Below are positions 16,331 through 26,726 of a stretch of 64,000 nt of DNA, piece after piece; within the stretch, counting starts at the first letter, position 1; the number at the start of each line of letters is the position of its first letter. The translations under genes and the position numbers were made by a program. This DNA comes from AC-32 sp963772975 (GTDB taxonomy: Bacteria > Actinomycetota > Thermoleophilia > Gaiellales > Gaiellaceae). The stretch is from contig CAVYZH010000004.1 in NCBI GenBank assembly GCA_963772975.1, forward strand, positions 1 through 64,000, in the 5' to 3' direction. Below the pieces are notes generated by a model that ran no database searches, was not told where the DNA came from, and saw nothing but the letters and a program-made list of their open reading frames with translations.

Positions 16331-17086
16331 TTACTTAGGAAAGGCGCGCAGACCGCTGCCGGTCCGCGGCTGCGAGCGAAGCCATTCCACTATCTGGTCT
16401 GGGCCTAGCACCCACACGCCGTCTTGTTCGCGCGGGCTCGTCGGTTGATCGGTGCAGACACAGATCACCGGCTGAACCCAGCGTGCGCCGTAGGTCCTTT
16501 TCGCCCAGGCTGCACTGGCCTTGATCCTGCCGACCTGACTGCGATGGAACCTCCCGCTCTTGGTCTCGATCGCATATGCGCCGCGCTCGCCCCAGGCGAG
16601 GTGGTCGATGTTGCCCCGCCCGTCTCTCGGGAGATCGTGAGCAACCGACCAGCCGTCAGCTTTCAATAGTTCCAACTGAGCGCCGACGCGCTCTTCAGCG
16701 CGGCTGCCGCGCAGGTAGTCGATGGCTTCCTCGCTTCGCGTGTTGAACTCGCGGTTAAGCAGGAAGAGGAATCCCAGAAGCGCATATGTGGCCACGGCTC
16801 CGCGCGTGTCTTCGCTCCAATGCTCAAGCATCGCGGTGACAAGTAGCGCAGCCGCCAACGCGTACATGCCGAACAGCGCGACCACTTCGACTAGGAGAAG
16901 GCTTGAACGCTTCTTCGCCCATCCGCCGGGCGTCGACATCTCCACGATTCCCGCGCGGTTGGCAATGGCGAAGGCGACGAGCGTCGCTAGTGCCGTTGCT
17001 TCGAGGAACCGGCCGGCGACCACAAGGAGGAGTGTCAACGCGATTAGCACCACAGCGGCGCCGAGCTCCCAAAGCCGCAAGGTCAT
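16331..17086 (-). CDS. Membrane-anchored NERD-domain protein
   Basis: The protein has 251 residues. The first 115 or so contain about four to five transmembrane helices (AAVVLIALTLLLVVAGRFL; LLVEVVALFGMYALAAALL). From residue about 128 onward there is a NERD (nuclease-related) domain: GSRAEERVGAQLELL, then GNIDHLAWGERGAYAIETKSGRF. The D of NIDHL and the E and K of IETKSG match the active-site residues of the PD-(D/E)xK-like fold. NERD proteins are thought to process nucleic acid, but their substrates are mostly unknown. Membrane attachment suggests work on incoming or surface DNA. It lies on the same strand as the restriction genes but belongs, by composition, to the higher-GC side. Confidence 0.75.
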   Translation of the reverse strand: MTLRLWELGAAVVLIALTLLLVVAGRFLEATALATLVAFAIANRAGIVEMSTPGGWAKKRSSLLLVEVVALFGMYALAAALLVTAMLEHWSEDTRGAVATYALLGFLFLLNREFNTRSEEAIDYLRGSRAEERVGAQLELLKADGWSVAHDLPRDGRGNIDHLAWGERGAYAIETKSGRFHRSQVGRIKASAAWAKRTYGARWVQPVICVCTDQPTSPREQDGVWVLGPDQIVEWLRSQPRTGSGLRAFPK

Positions 17087-17124
17087 GTTGGCGTATCGGC
17101 TCGCGCGCGCGTCGGCTCAAGAGC

Positions 17125-17992
17125 CTACGGCGGCGGCACTGGCGGCTCGTCCGGGGCGCCGACAGTCTGGATCACGACCGCGGCCAGGACGATTCCGCCG
17201 CCCACGAGCGTCGTCGCGCTCGGCTGTTCGCCCAGCGCGATCCAGACCCACAGCGGGCCGAGCACGATCTCGAGCAGGGTGATCAGCGCCACCTCGGCGG
17301 CCGGGATCAGGCGCGCGCCGATCGTCAGGAAGATCAGGCCGAGGCCGATCTGGGTCACGCCGAGGCCGGCCAGCAGCGCCAGGTCTTTCGCAGCCGACCT
17401 CCGAGGCCGACGCGAAGGGCGCCGCGAACACGAAGACGAGCGCCTGCGAGAGCCACGTCGCCGGCGCCATCGAGACCTGGCGCTGGTGGCGGGTGATCAC
17501 GATCGTGCCGGCGAACGAGACCGACATCAGCAGTGAGAGCCCAAAGCCGAGGGCGCTCGGACGGCTCGGGCCGCCGACCATCACCGCGACGCCGGTGACC
17601 GCGACCGCCATCGCGATCCAGGTGCGCCGCTCCACCCGCTCGCCGATCGCCATTCCCAGGACGGCCGCGAGGACCGGGGCGAGCCCCTGCAGGAAGAGCA
17701 CGTTCGCGACCGAGGTGTAGTTCAGCGCGGCGATGAACGACCCCGACGAGACCGCCATCAGCGCAGCGATGGCGAGGCCGGGCCGGCCGATCGCCCGGAA
17801 AGCAATGAGCGAGCGCCCGCGCTCGGTCGCCGCGATGAAGACGCCGATCCCGAGCATCGCGAACAGCGCGCGGCCGGCGAGCTGCGTGCCGAGGTTGACG
17901 GTCAGCTCGCGCTGGAAGAGCCCCGCCGTCGACCAGGCGATCGCGGCGAGCGCGACGAAGAGCCGGCCGCGCCGGGTGTCGCCCTGACCCAC
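17125..17992 (-). CDS. EamA/DMT-family transporter (frameshifted)
   Basis: Correcting one indel at about 17391-17397 gives a protein of about 288 residues with ten predicted membrane helices in two EamA repeats. The first repeat starts LFVALAAIAWSTAGLFQREL and the second covers IGLGLIFLTIGARLIPAAEVALITLLEIVLGPLWVW (shown in family order). Drug/metabolite transporters of this type export amino acids, nucleobases or other small metabolites. The start is a GTG at 17992. The frame reading through the break to 17117 produces an Arg/Pro-rich tail that is plainly out of frame. The gene is divergent from the peptidyl-tRNA hydrolase gene. Confidence 0.8.
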
Positions 17993-18046
17993 GCGGGGAG
18001 CCTAGTGTGCTGCGGCTGACGCACGCAGGAGCTCTAGTGTGGGCGG

Positions 18047-18658
18047 ATGGCCCGCTACGTCGGACGCGAGAACGTGCGCAAGCGGCTCGAGCCGCTGGCC
18101 GAGCTGCCCGGCCGCACGACCTACGCGGACGGCGCTGCCAGGATCGAGACTGCAGACGAGACGATCACCGTCCGGCCGCCGTTCGGCCTCGCGCACGCGC
18201 GCGTGTACGAGGAGGTAGAGCTCGGGCCGCTGTTCGAGGCGCTCTTCGCGGACCACGTCGTCGCCGCGCTGCTGGTGCGCCTAGGCGGCTACGCGGTCGG
18301 CGTCTTCGAGGGCGAGCGGCTGGTCGCCTCCAAGGTCGGCACGCGCTTCGTCAAGGGCCGGCACAAGAAGGGCGGCTCGTCGGCGAACCGCTTCCGGCGG
18401 CGGCGCGAGGAGCAGGAGCGCGCGCTGATCGACGCGGCCGCCGAGACCGCAGCCCGGGTCCTCGAGCCATACCGCGAGCGGATCGAGTACGTCGCTCTGG
18501 GTGGCGACCGCGCGGCTGTGGCAAGGGTCGCCGAGCGGCTGCCGTGGCTCGAGGAGAAGCGGCTCGAGCGGTTCTTCACCGTCTCGGATCCGAGGCAGCG
18601 CGAGCTGGACCGGCTGCCGTACGAGCTCTATGCAGCCGAGCTCAGTGAGGAACGGTGA
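18047..18658 (+). CDS. acVLRF1-like peptidyl-tRNA hydrolase
   Basis: The protein has 203 residues. The centre carries KKGGSSANRFRRRREEQERA at residues 107-126. The Gly-Gly-Ser/Gln motif before RF and the following basic helix are typical of Vms1-like release-factor proteins of the acVLRF1 group in actinobacteria. These act on peptidyl-tRNA in rescued ribosomes, much as eukaryotic Vms1/ANKZF1 does. The N- and C-terminal parts fit an eRF1 domain 2 fold with no membrane segment. The family name rests on motif recognition, not a search. The 3' end overlaps the convergent MFS gene by 17 bases. Confidence 0.7.
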   Translation: MARYVGRENVRKRLEPLAELPGRTTYADGAARIETADETITVRPPFGLAHARVYEEVELGPLFEALFADHVVAALLVRLGGYAVGVFEGERLVASKVGTRFVKGRHKKGGSSANRFRRRREEQERALIDAAAETAARVLEPYRERIEYVALGGDRAAVARVAERLPWLEEKRLERFFTVSDPRQRELDRLPYELYAAELSEER

Positions 18659-20264
18659 CGGCCAGCCGCTCGTCCGCCACCGTCTCACCGACCGCGCGCA
18701 CGGCGGAGTGGGTGAGGGCCGCCAGGAAGTCGTCCCGGTCGAGCGCAAACAGCTCCGAGGGCGAGACGGCGCGGACCGTCGCCGTGCGCGGTACGTCGCG
18801 CAGCAGGGCGATCTCGCCGAAGAAGTCGCCACGGCCGGCGCTCGCGTGGGCGCCGTTCACGATCTCGAGCTCGCCGCTGTCGACGATGTAGAAACGGTCG
18901 CCCGCGTCGCCGGCACGCACCACCACTTCGCCCGGGTCGACGTGGAGTCGCGTCAGCCTCCCGGCGAGGTGTTCTTTGGCCACGAGCGAGAGCGGCTCGA
19001 ACAGCGGCACGCCGGAGACGACGTCGAGCTCGACGGCCGGGGCGAGCACTTCCCGGTCGATCGCGCGGAGGCGGCTCCAGCAGAGCAGCGTGAGCACGGG
19101 CAGCAGCGCGCCGACGACGACGAAGGCAGCACGCGGCCCGACCGCTGCGACCACTGCCGGGGCCGCGATCGATCCGAGCGCGACCGCGCCCATCACTGCG
19201 CCCCACACCAGCCCGAGCGCTCGGCTGAGTAGCTCGTCCGGGACGATCCGCTGCAGGAGCGTGAAGCCGGCGACGTCCTCGACGCTGTTCGCGGCGCCGA
19301 CGACCGCGAGCAGCAGGATCGCGGCAGGGAGGGAGGGGCGCGGCGCGATCAGCGCGATCGGCAGTCCCCAGAAGACGAGCGCCACGCCGAGCGCTACGGC
19401 CAGACTGCGCCCCCGGAGCGTCATCGCTCCGAACGCGCCGGCCAGGCCGCCGAGCCCGAGACCGGCGGTCAGGTAGCCGACCGCGCCGTCGCCGGCGTCG
19501 AGGACGCGGAAGACGACGACGACGATCAGGACGTTCAGGCAGCCGCGCACGAAGCCCTGCGCCGCCATCAGGAGGAGGATCAGCCGTGCCGGCCCGCGGA
19601 TGGCGCGAACGCCGTCGAGCACGTGCTCGCGGGCGCTCCCGCTCGCGGCGGTCGGCTGGATCACGCCCTCGACGCGCAGCGGCGCGAGTAGCAGAGCGCC
19701 GACAAGCAGGGTGCCCGCTGCTGCCGCGAAGACGACCCCCGGGTTCGTGACTGCCACGAGCACACCCGCGAGGAGCGGCCCAGCCAGCGTGCCGAGGCTC
19801 TCGATCGTCGAGCTCGCACCGTTGGCCGCGATCAGCTCTTGTGGCGTGCGGGCGAGCGAGGGCAGCACCGCCTGCATCGCGGGGCGGAAGAGCGTCGAGG
19901 TGATCCCGATCACGGCGGCGAGCGCGTAGACGAGCGTCGGGTTTCCACCGGCGAAGAAGGCGGCCGCCGAGCCGGCCAGCGCGCCGGCGCCGACGAGCGC
20001 CGTCGCGACGAGGATGCGTTCGCGCGGGAAGCGATCGCCGAGGCTGCTGGCGAGCGGCGCGACGACGGCAGCCGGAAGCATCCGCGCAAGCCCGGCGATG
20101 CCGACGGCTGTTGTCCCGCCGGCGTTGTAGGCGAAGACACCGAGCGCGACGAAGTGGGCCCACTCGGAGACGATCGAGGCGCCCCACGCGAGCTCGACCA
20201 ACCGGAGCTCTCGGTTGCGCATTACCGCTGCGAGCGCGGCGGCCGATTGTGCGGGACGGCTCAT
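18642..20264 (-). CDS. MFS transporter fused to a cyclic-nucleotide-binding domain
   Basis: The ATG at 20264 (MSRPAQ) is preferred over the GTG at 20282. Residues 1 to about 395 hold a twelve-helix major facilitator, with the family loop LGDRFPRERILV between helices 2 and 3. Residues about 405-535 are a cyclic-nucleotide-binding fold: VVVRAGDAGDRFYIVDSGEL, then RGDFFGEIALLRDVPRTATVRA, which contains the phosphate-binding cassette FFGEIALL followed by R-T-A. The cassette Arg that contacts the phosphate is present. Binding of a nucleotide at the cytoplasmic C-terminus could gate transport. This fusion is known in actinobacteria; the cargo is unknown. Confidence 0.85.
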   Translation of the reverse strand: MSRPAQSAAALAAVMRNRELRLVELAWGASIVSEWAHFVALGVFAYNAGGTTAVGIAGLARMLPAAVVAPLASSLGDRFPRERILVATALVGAGALAGSAAAFFAGGNPTLVYALAAVIGITSTLFRPAMQAVLPSLARTPQELIAANGASSTIESLGTLAGPLLAGVLVAVTNPGVVFAAAAGTLLVGALLLAPLRVEGVIQPTAASGSAREHVLDGVRAIRGPARLILLLMAAQGFVRGCLNVLIVVVVFRVLDAGDGAVGYLTAGLGLGGLAGAFGAMTLRGRSLAVALGVALVFWGLPIALIAPRPSLPAAILLLAVVGAANSVEDVAGFTLLQRIVPDELLSRALGLVWGAVMGAVALGSIAAPAVVAAVGPRAAFVVVGALLPVLTLLCWSRLRAIDREVLAPAVELDVVSGVPLFEPLSLVAKEHLAGRLTRLHVDPGEVVVRAGDAGDRFYIVDSGELEIVNGAHASAGRGDFFGEIALLRDVPRTATVRAVSPSELFALDRDDFLAALTHSAVRAVGETVADERLAVTVPH

Positions 20265-20394
20265 GTCATGGATTCCGCGCACCCGGGCTCGCCGAAGTCA
20301 ACTCCGGCGGCCGTGGTTTCGATTCGGGGACGCATCTGCCCCGGGGGCCACGGGAACCTAGAATCGAGCGCGTCCGCTACGGAAGGAGGGAACG

Positions 20395-20862
20395 ATGGCC
20401 GCCAACCCGATTCCGGAGGGCTACCACAGCCTGACGCCGTACCTGGCGGTGGAAGACGCCTCGCGCGCGATCGAGTTCTACAAGGAGGCGTTCGGAGCGG
20501 AGGAAGTCGTGCGCATGCCCGGCCCGGACGGGTCGGTCGCGCACGCGGAGCTGCAGATCGGCGACTCGAAGCTGATGCTCTCGGATCCGTTCCCGCAGTC
20601 GAACGTGCGACCGCCGACGGAGCGAGGCGGGCCGACCGCCTCGGTCTTCATGTACGTGGAGGACGCCGACGCGACCTTCGAGCAAGCGCAGGAGGCGGGC
20701 GCGACAGTGGTGTCGCCGCTCGAGGACATGTTCTGGGGCGATCGCTTCGGGACGCTGGCCGACCCGTTCGGGCAGGTCTGGTCGGTCGCGACGCACATTG
20801 AGGATCTCTCCATGGAGGAGATCGCCGCGCGCAGCAAGGCTGCGATGGCCGAGATGGGTTAG
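20395..20862 (+). CDS. VOC/PhnB-like glyoxalase-superfamily protein
   Basis: The gene has a strong ribosome binding site (AAGGAGGG) before the ATG at 20395. The 155-residue protein is a two-module VOC fold: SLTPYLAVEDASRAIEFYKEAFG, then HAELQIGDSKLMLSD, and the second half VFMYVEDADATFEQA, ending GTLADPFGQVWSVATH. The final D-P-F-G-x-x-W motif is shared with PhnB-like proteins of the 3-demethylubiquinone/DUF899-type branch. Members bind a metal and act on small molecules or give drug resistance; the exact reaction cannot be inferred. The C-terminal extension (SMEEIAARSKAAMAEM) is helical. Confidence 0.85.
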   Translation: MAANPIPEGYHSLTPYLAVEDASRAIEFYKEAFGAEEVVRMPGPDGSVAHAELQIGDSKLMLSDPFPQSNVRPPTERGGPTASVFMYVEDADATFEQAQEAGATVVSPLEDMFWGDRFGTLADPFGQVWSVATHIEDLSMEEIAARSKAAMAEMG

Positions 20863-20867
20863 GAACG

Positions 20868-22725
<1,858 letters not shown>

Positions 22726-22814
22726 CGCGGTCACCCTAGCCGTGGACAGTTCGGTGCAGTTTCGGCACAGAGCCGGCACACATCTGCGCTGGCTTTCTCT
22801 GCTGCCATGTCTGC

Positions 22815-23085
22815 ATGGACGGCGAGCCAACGGTGAGGCAGGTCTACGCGCTGGCGGCCGCGCTCTGCTCGCGTGCCGGCCTGGCGTTCCCGGAGTCCCG
22901 TGAGGCGGCGAGCGATGCTGATCGAGCGCGTCCGGCTCGAGATCGGGCATCCGGCCCCTCGGCTCGCGGACGTGCCTCTGCGTCGGCGGCGGCGGCGCAG
23001 GCGCGGCGTGGGTCGGACCGGCCTGGGAGCGCACTACTGGAGGGCGAGCGAGGTCGCGGCCGAGCTCGCGCGAGAGATGCGCTGA
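22815..23085 (+). CDS. Small conserved actinobacterial protein (probable frameshift)
   Basis: Two frames combine into one likely 90-residue protein. The first frame, from the ATG at 22815, reads DGEPTVRQVYALAAALCSRAG and FPESREAAS. The second, from about 22913, reads MLIERVRLEIGHPAPRLADVPL and then HYWRASEVAAELAREMR. Taken together, the order is that of small Gaiellales-type proteins that pair a helical QVYALAAALC segment with LIERLRxEIGHPAPRLED. The break is one extra G in GGCGAGCGATG. I do not know the function. If the frameshift is not an error, neither part alone is convincing. Confidence 0.5.
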
Positions 23086-23118
23086 AGCCGGCCGACAACC
23101 GAGAGCGGTGACGAGCGC

Positions 23119-24264
23119 TCAGGCCGGAGCGGCGGCCCGTCTGGCGAAGACGTTCTCGAGCGCGGCCTGGAGCCCGACGGCGACCGCGCCGGTCAGGACG
23201 GCGGCCTCGCCGAGAGTCGAGACCGCGATTCGCGGCGGGAACGGCAGCCACTCCGCGAGCCGCTGCCCGATCGGGTCGAGCAGCAGGTCGCCATTGGCGC
23301 CGATGCCTCCACCGAGGACGACCAGCTCGACATCGGCGACTGCGGCGATGGGCGCAAGGTGCAAGGCGATCCGGCGAGCTACCTCGTCGACGACCGCGAG
23401 CGCGCCGGCGTCTCCGCGGCGGGCGGACGCGAAGACCGCCCGCGGGTCGGCCGTCAGCCCGGCGAGCTCGTGCGCGAGCTCCGAGACCTCCGCGGCCGAC
23501 GGGTCGACTGTCTCGCCGATCCCGGCGAGCGCGAAGTCGATCTCGCCAGCGGCGCCGTTGCGGCCGCGATGGAGCTCGCCGCCGAGGACGACGCCTGCAC
23601 CCATGCCCGTGCCGACGGAGAGGAAGACGAAGTCGGCGACCCCGCGCGCGACTCCCTGCCATTGCTCGCCGAGTGCCGCGAGGTTGATGTCGTTCTCGAG
23701 CGTCACGGGAAGGTTCAGTGCCGCCTGGATCTCGTCGCCGAAGCGTCGACCCTCGAGACCGGCCACGTTCTCGGTCACCTGCAGCGTCCCATCGGCGGCG
23801 ACGACGCCCGGCACACCCACGATCACGCTGTCGACGAGCGAGGGATCGAGCGCGGCCGCATCGAACAGCGACGCTCGCAGGCGCGCGATCGCGTCCGTCG
23901 CGCCCTTGGCGTCGGCGCTGGCCAGCTCGACGTCCTGGCGCGCGCGGATGGCTCCGCCGAGGTCGCACACCGCGCCGCGTACGAAGCGAGCACCGAGGTC
24001 GAGCCCGACCACGAGCGCGGCCTCGGTCACCGCTTCGAAGTAGACGGCCCCGTAGCCGGGGCCGTCCGGCCCGCGCTCGGCCTCACGCACGAGGCCGGCA
24101 GCAAGCAGGGACTGGAGCGCCAGGGACACGGTCGGCTTCGAGATGCCCGAGCGGCGCGAGATCTCGGCGCGTGAGATCGGCGCGCCCTCGCGGATCGCTT
24201 CCAGCACGGTCCGCTCGTTCAAGGCCCGGAGCAACGGCGGCGTAGCTCGGCGGGTCGCGGCCAT
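23119..24264 (-). CDS. ROK-family transcriptional regulator
   Basis: The protein has 381 residues. Residues about 10-60 are a winged helix-turn-helix (ISRAEISRRSGISKPTVSLAL). The rest is a ROK sugar-kinase fold with GLDLGARFVRGAV, the catalytic-type ENDINLAALGE, and GTGMGAGVVLGGELHRG. The usual zinc motif CxCGxxGC is not present after GAAGEIDFA, so it probably does not act as an active kinase. ROK regulators such as NagC and XylR bind a sugar or sugar phosphate to release DNA. The gene is divergent from the GH4-kinase-ABC operon, with 144 bases between starts, so it very likely controls that operon and itself. Confidence 0.85.
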   Translation of the reverse strand: MAATRRATPPLLRALNERTVLEAIREGAPISRAEISRRSGISKPTVSLALQSLLAAGLVREAERGPDGPGYGAVYFEAVTEAALVVGLDLGARFVRGAVCDLGGAIRARQDVELASADAKGATDAIARLRASLFDAAALDPSLVDSVIVGVPGVVAADGTLQVTENVAGLEGRRFGDEIQAALNLPVTLENDINLAALGEQWQGVARGVADFVFLSVGTGMGAGVVLGGELHRGRNGAAGEIDFALAGIGETVDPSAAEVSELAHELAGLTADPRAVFASARRGDAGALAVVDEVARRIALHLAPIAAVADVELVVLGGGIGANGDLLLDPIGQRLAEWLPFPPRIAVSTLGEAAVLTGAVAVGLQAALENVFARRAAAPA

Positions 24265-24408
24265 CTCGTCAGTGACGTTAACCGAAGCTCCCGGCGATTC
24301 CTAGGTCTTGACTCCACGGTTCGGGAGTGGGAGAGTCGCCTCGTCTGGGTTCCTAACACGATTCGCCGACCCGGAGGTTGCTGCGCTGCGAAGAGCCGGA
24401 GTCCAGCT

Positions 24409-25686
24409 GTGAAGCTCGCCGTCGTCGGCGGTGGGTCGACCTACACCCCGGAGCTGGTCGCCGGGCTGGCGCGCGAGCGCGAGCGGCTCGACCTGAGCGA
24501 CGTCGTACTGCACGACATCGACCCCGAGCGCCGCGAGGTCGTCGGCGGCCTCGCCGGCCGGATGCTCGACGCCGCCGGGTACGACGGTGAGCTCTCGGTC
24601 ACCGATGACCTCGACCGTGCCCTCGACGGCGCATCTTTCGTGCTGATCCAGTTACGAGTCGGCGGGCAGCAGGCGCGCCTCTCCGACGAGACGATCCCGC
24701 TCGCATGCGGGTGCATCGGCCAGGAGACGACCGGCGCCGGCGGGCTGGCGAAGGCGCTGCGCACCGTTCCGGTCGTGCTCGGGATCGCGTCCCGCGTGCG
24801 CGAGCTCGCCGCTGACGACGCGTGGATCGTGGACTTCACGAACCCGGTCGGGATCGTCACTCGCAGCCTGCTCGATGCCGGCCACCGCACCGTCGGGCTC
24901 TGCAACGTGGCGATCGGGATCCAGCGCTCCGCTGCCAAGCTGTTGGATGTCGAGCCCGAGCGGGTCCTCGTCGACCAGGTCGGCCTCAACCACCTGACGT
25001 GGGTGCGCGCGCTTCGGCTTGACGGAACCGACGTTTTGCCCGACCTGCTGGCCGAGCGCGGCGACGAGCTCGCCGCCGCCGTCGACCTGCCCGCTTCGCT
25101 ACTCGAGCGGCTGGGTGTGATTCCGTCGTACTACCTCCGCTACTTCTACTTCCACGACGAAGTGCTCGCCTCGCAGCTCGTCGGCAAGCCCCGCGCGGCC
25201 GAGGTGGCCGAGATCGAGCGCGAGCTGCTCGAGCTGTACCGCGACCCAACGCTCACGACCAAGCCGAAGTTGCTCGAGCGACGCGGCGGCGCGTTCTACA
25301 GCGAGGCCGCCACACAGCTCGTCGCTTCGCTGGCGAGCGACGCGGGCGACGCCCAGGTCGTCGACGTGCGCAACAACGGCACGATCGCCGGCCTTGCCGA
25401 CGACGACGCGATCGAAGTGCCGGCCCGAATCACCGCCAGCGGTCCGGAACCGCTCGAGCAGGCGCCGCTCGCCCCCGAGCTGCTCGGGCTCGTCCAGCAC
25501 GTCGCCGCGTACGAGCGTCTGGCCGCGACAGCCGCGATCACGGGCGACCGCGAGCTCGTCTACAAGGCATTGCTCGCGCACCCGCTCGTCGGGCAGGTGC
25601 CGCCGGTCGAGGAGCTGACCGAGCAGCTGCTCGCCGCCGATCGTGAGCACCTGCCGCAGTTCGAGTCGCCGGAGGCCGTCGCTTGA
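24409..25686 (+). CDS. GH4-family NAD-dependent 6-phospho-beta-glucosidase-like glycosidase
   Basis: The protein has 425 residues. The N-terminal Rossmann motif is VVGGGSTYTPELV. Glycoside hydrolase family 4 residues are present: NPVG at 145-148, the metal-ligand Cys165 in LCNVAIG, and His195 in VGLNHLTW. GH4 enzymes oxidise the sugar C3 with NAD+, eliminate the glycosidic bond and then rehydrate, and need Mn2+ or another metal. Family members usually act on phosphorylated disaccharides such as cellobiose-6-phosphate or chitobiose-6-phosphate. The first gene of the operon, its stop overlaps the next start by 4 bases. Substrate linkage cannot be settled from sequence alone. Confidence 0.88.
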   Translation: MKLAVVGGGSTYTPELVAGLARERERLDLSDVVLHDIDPERREVVGGLAGRMLDAAGYDGELSVTDDLDRALDGASFVLIQLRVGGQQARLSDETIPLACGCIGQETTGAGGLAKALRTVPVVLGIASRVRELAADDAWIVDFTNPVGIVTRSLLDAGHRTVGLCNVAIGIQRSAAKLLDVEPERVLVDQVGLNHLTWVRALRLDGTDVLPDLLAERGDELAAAVDLPASLLERLGVIPSYYLRYFYFHDEVLASQLVGKPRAAEVAEIERELLELYRDPTLTTKPKLLERRGGAFYSEAATQLVASLASDAGDAQVVDVRNNGTIAGLADDDAIEVPARITASGPEPLEQAPLAPELLGLVQHVAAYERLAATAAITGDRELVYKALLAHPLVGQVPPVEELTEQLLAADREHLPQFESPEAVA

Positions 25687-26726
25687 GCGCGCCGCTCGTC
25701 CTGGCGATCGACGGCGGCAACTCCAAGACCGACCTCGCGCTCGTGCGCGGCGACGGCGAGCTGCTCGCCCTCGTCCGCGGCGGTGTCAGCTCGCCGCACC
25801 ACATCGGCCTCGACGGTGCACTTCAGGTGATCGACAACCTACTGGCCGAAGCGCTCGCCGACGCCGGGATCGAGAACGGCACCGGCCCGGTCGCCGACGT
25901 CGGGCAGCTCCTGCTCGCGGGCGTCGACTTCCCCTCGGAGGTGGACGAGATGCAGCAGGCGGCGGCAGCGCGCGGCTTCGCCAGGAAGCTCACGGTCGGC
26001 AACGACACCCTCGCGGTCCTGCGCGCGGGCACCGAGCAGGGCTGGGGCGTCGCCGTCGTCTGCGGCGCCGGGATCAACTGTGTCGGCGTCGCCCCCGACG
26101 GGCGTCAGGCCCGCTTCCCGGCGCTCGGCTGGACGACCGGCGACTGGGGCGGAGGCTACGACGTCGGCCTCGCAGCGACGATGGCGGCAGCCCGGAGCGA
26201 GGACGGGCGTGGCGAGAAGACGACACTCGAGCGCGCGGTCCCGGCGCACTTCGGGCTCGAGACGCCGATGCAGCTCGCGGAGGCGGTCCACGCGGGCCGG
26301 ATCGAGCACCGCCGCGTGATCGAGCTCGCGCCGGTCGTCTTCGCCGAGGCCGAGCGCGACGCTGCGGCCGCGGCGATCGTCGACCGCCTCGCCGAGGAGG
26401 TCGTGACCATGATCCGCGTCATCCTGGAACGGCTCGAGCTGACGCAAGAGCCGGTCCCCGTCGCCCTCGGCGGCGGCCTCATGCAGTCGGGCGACGAGCG
26501 GCTGATAGGCGCGGTCAAGGCCGGCCTGGCGCGCGTCGCGCCGGCCGCGAGCGTCCACGTGACGAGCTCGCCGCCGATCGTGGGCGCGGCGCTGCTCGGA
26601 CTCGACCAGCTCGGCTCAGGCGCCGGCGCGCAGGAGCGCCTCCGGCGCGAGCTCGGCCAAGTGTTCAAGCACGTAGAAACGCGAAAATCAGACGGTCGCA
26701 CAAGACCGGGAAGGAGTCGAAGATGA
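25683..26726 (+). CDS. BadF/BadG-type N-acetylglucosamine kinase-like protein
   Basis: The protein has 347 residues and starts at a TTG (TTGA) that overlaps the GH4 stop. The phosphate-binding loop is IDGGNSKTDLALV near residues 9-21. A second sugar-kinase motif WTTGDWGGGYDVG and an adenosine-type motif VALGGGLMQSG mark the BadF/GlcNAc kinase clan (ASKHA fold). In this setting it would phosphorylate an imported sugar so that the GH4 enzyme, which prefers phosphosugars, can act. The unusual C-terminal tail is Arg- and Lys-rich and its last codons overlap the next gene's start by 4 bases. Alternative substrates are glucosamine or glucose. Confidence 0.8.
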   Translation: MSAPLVLAIDGGNSKTDLALVRGDGELLALVRGGVSSPHHIGLDGALQVIDNLLAEALADAGIENGTGPVADVGQLLLAGVDFPSEVDEMQQAAAARGFARKLTVGNDTLAVLRAGTEQGWGVAVVCGAGINCVGVAPDGRQARFPALGWTTGDWGGGYDVGLAATMAAARSEDGRGEKTTLERAVPAHFGLETPMQLAEAVHAGRIEHRRVIELAPVVFAEAERDAAAAAIVDRLAEEVVTMIRVILERLELTQEPVPVALGGGLMQSGDERLIGAVKAGLARVAPAASVHVTSSPPIVGAALLGLDQLGSGAGAQERLRRELGQVFKHVETRKSDGRTRPGRSRR

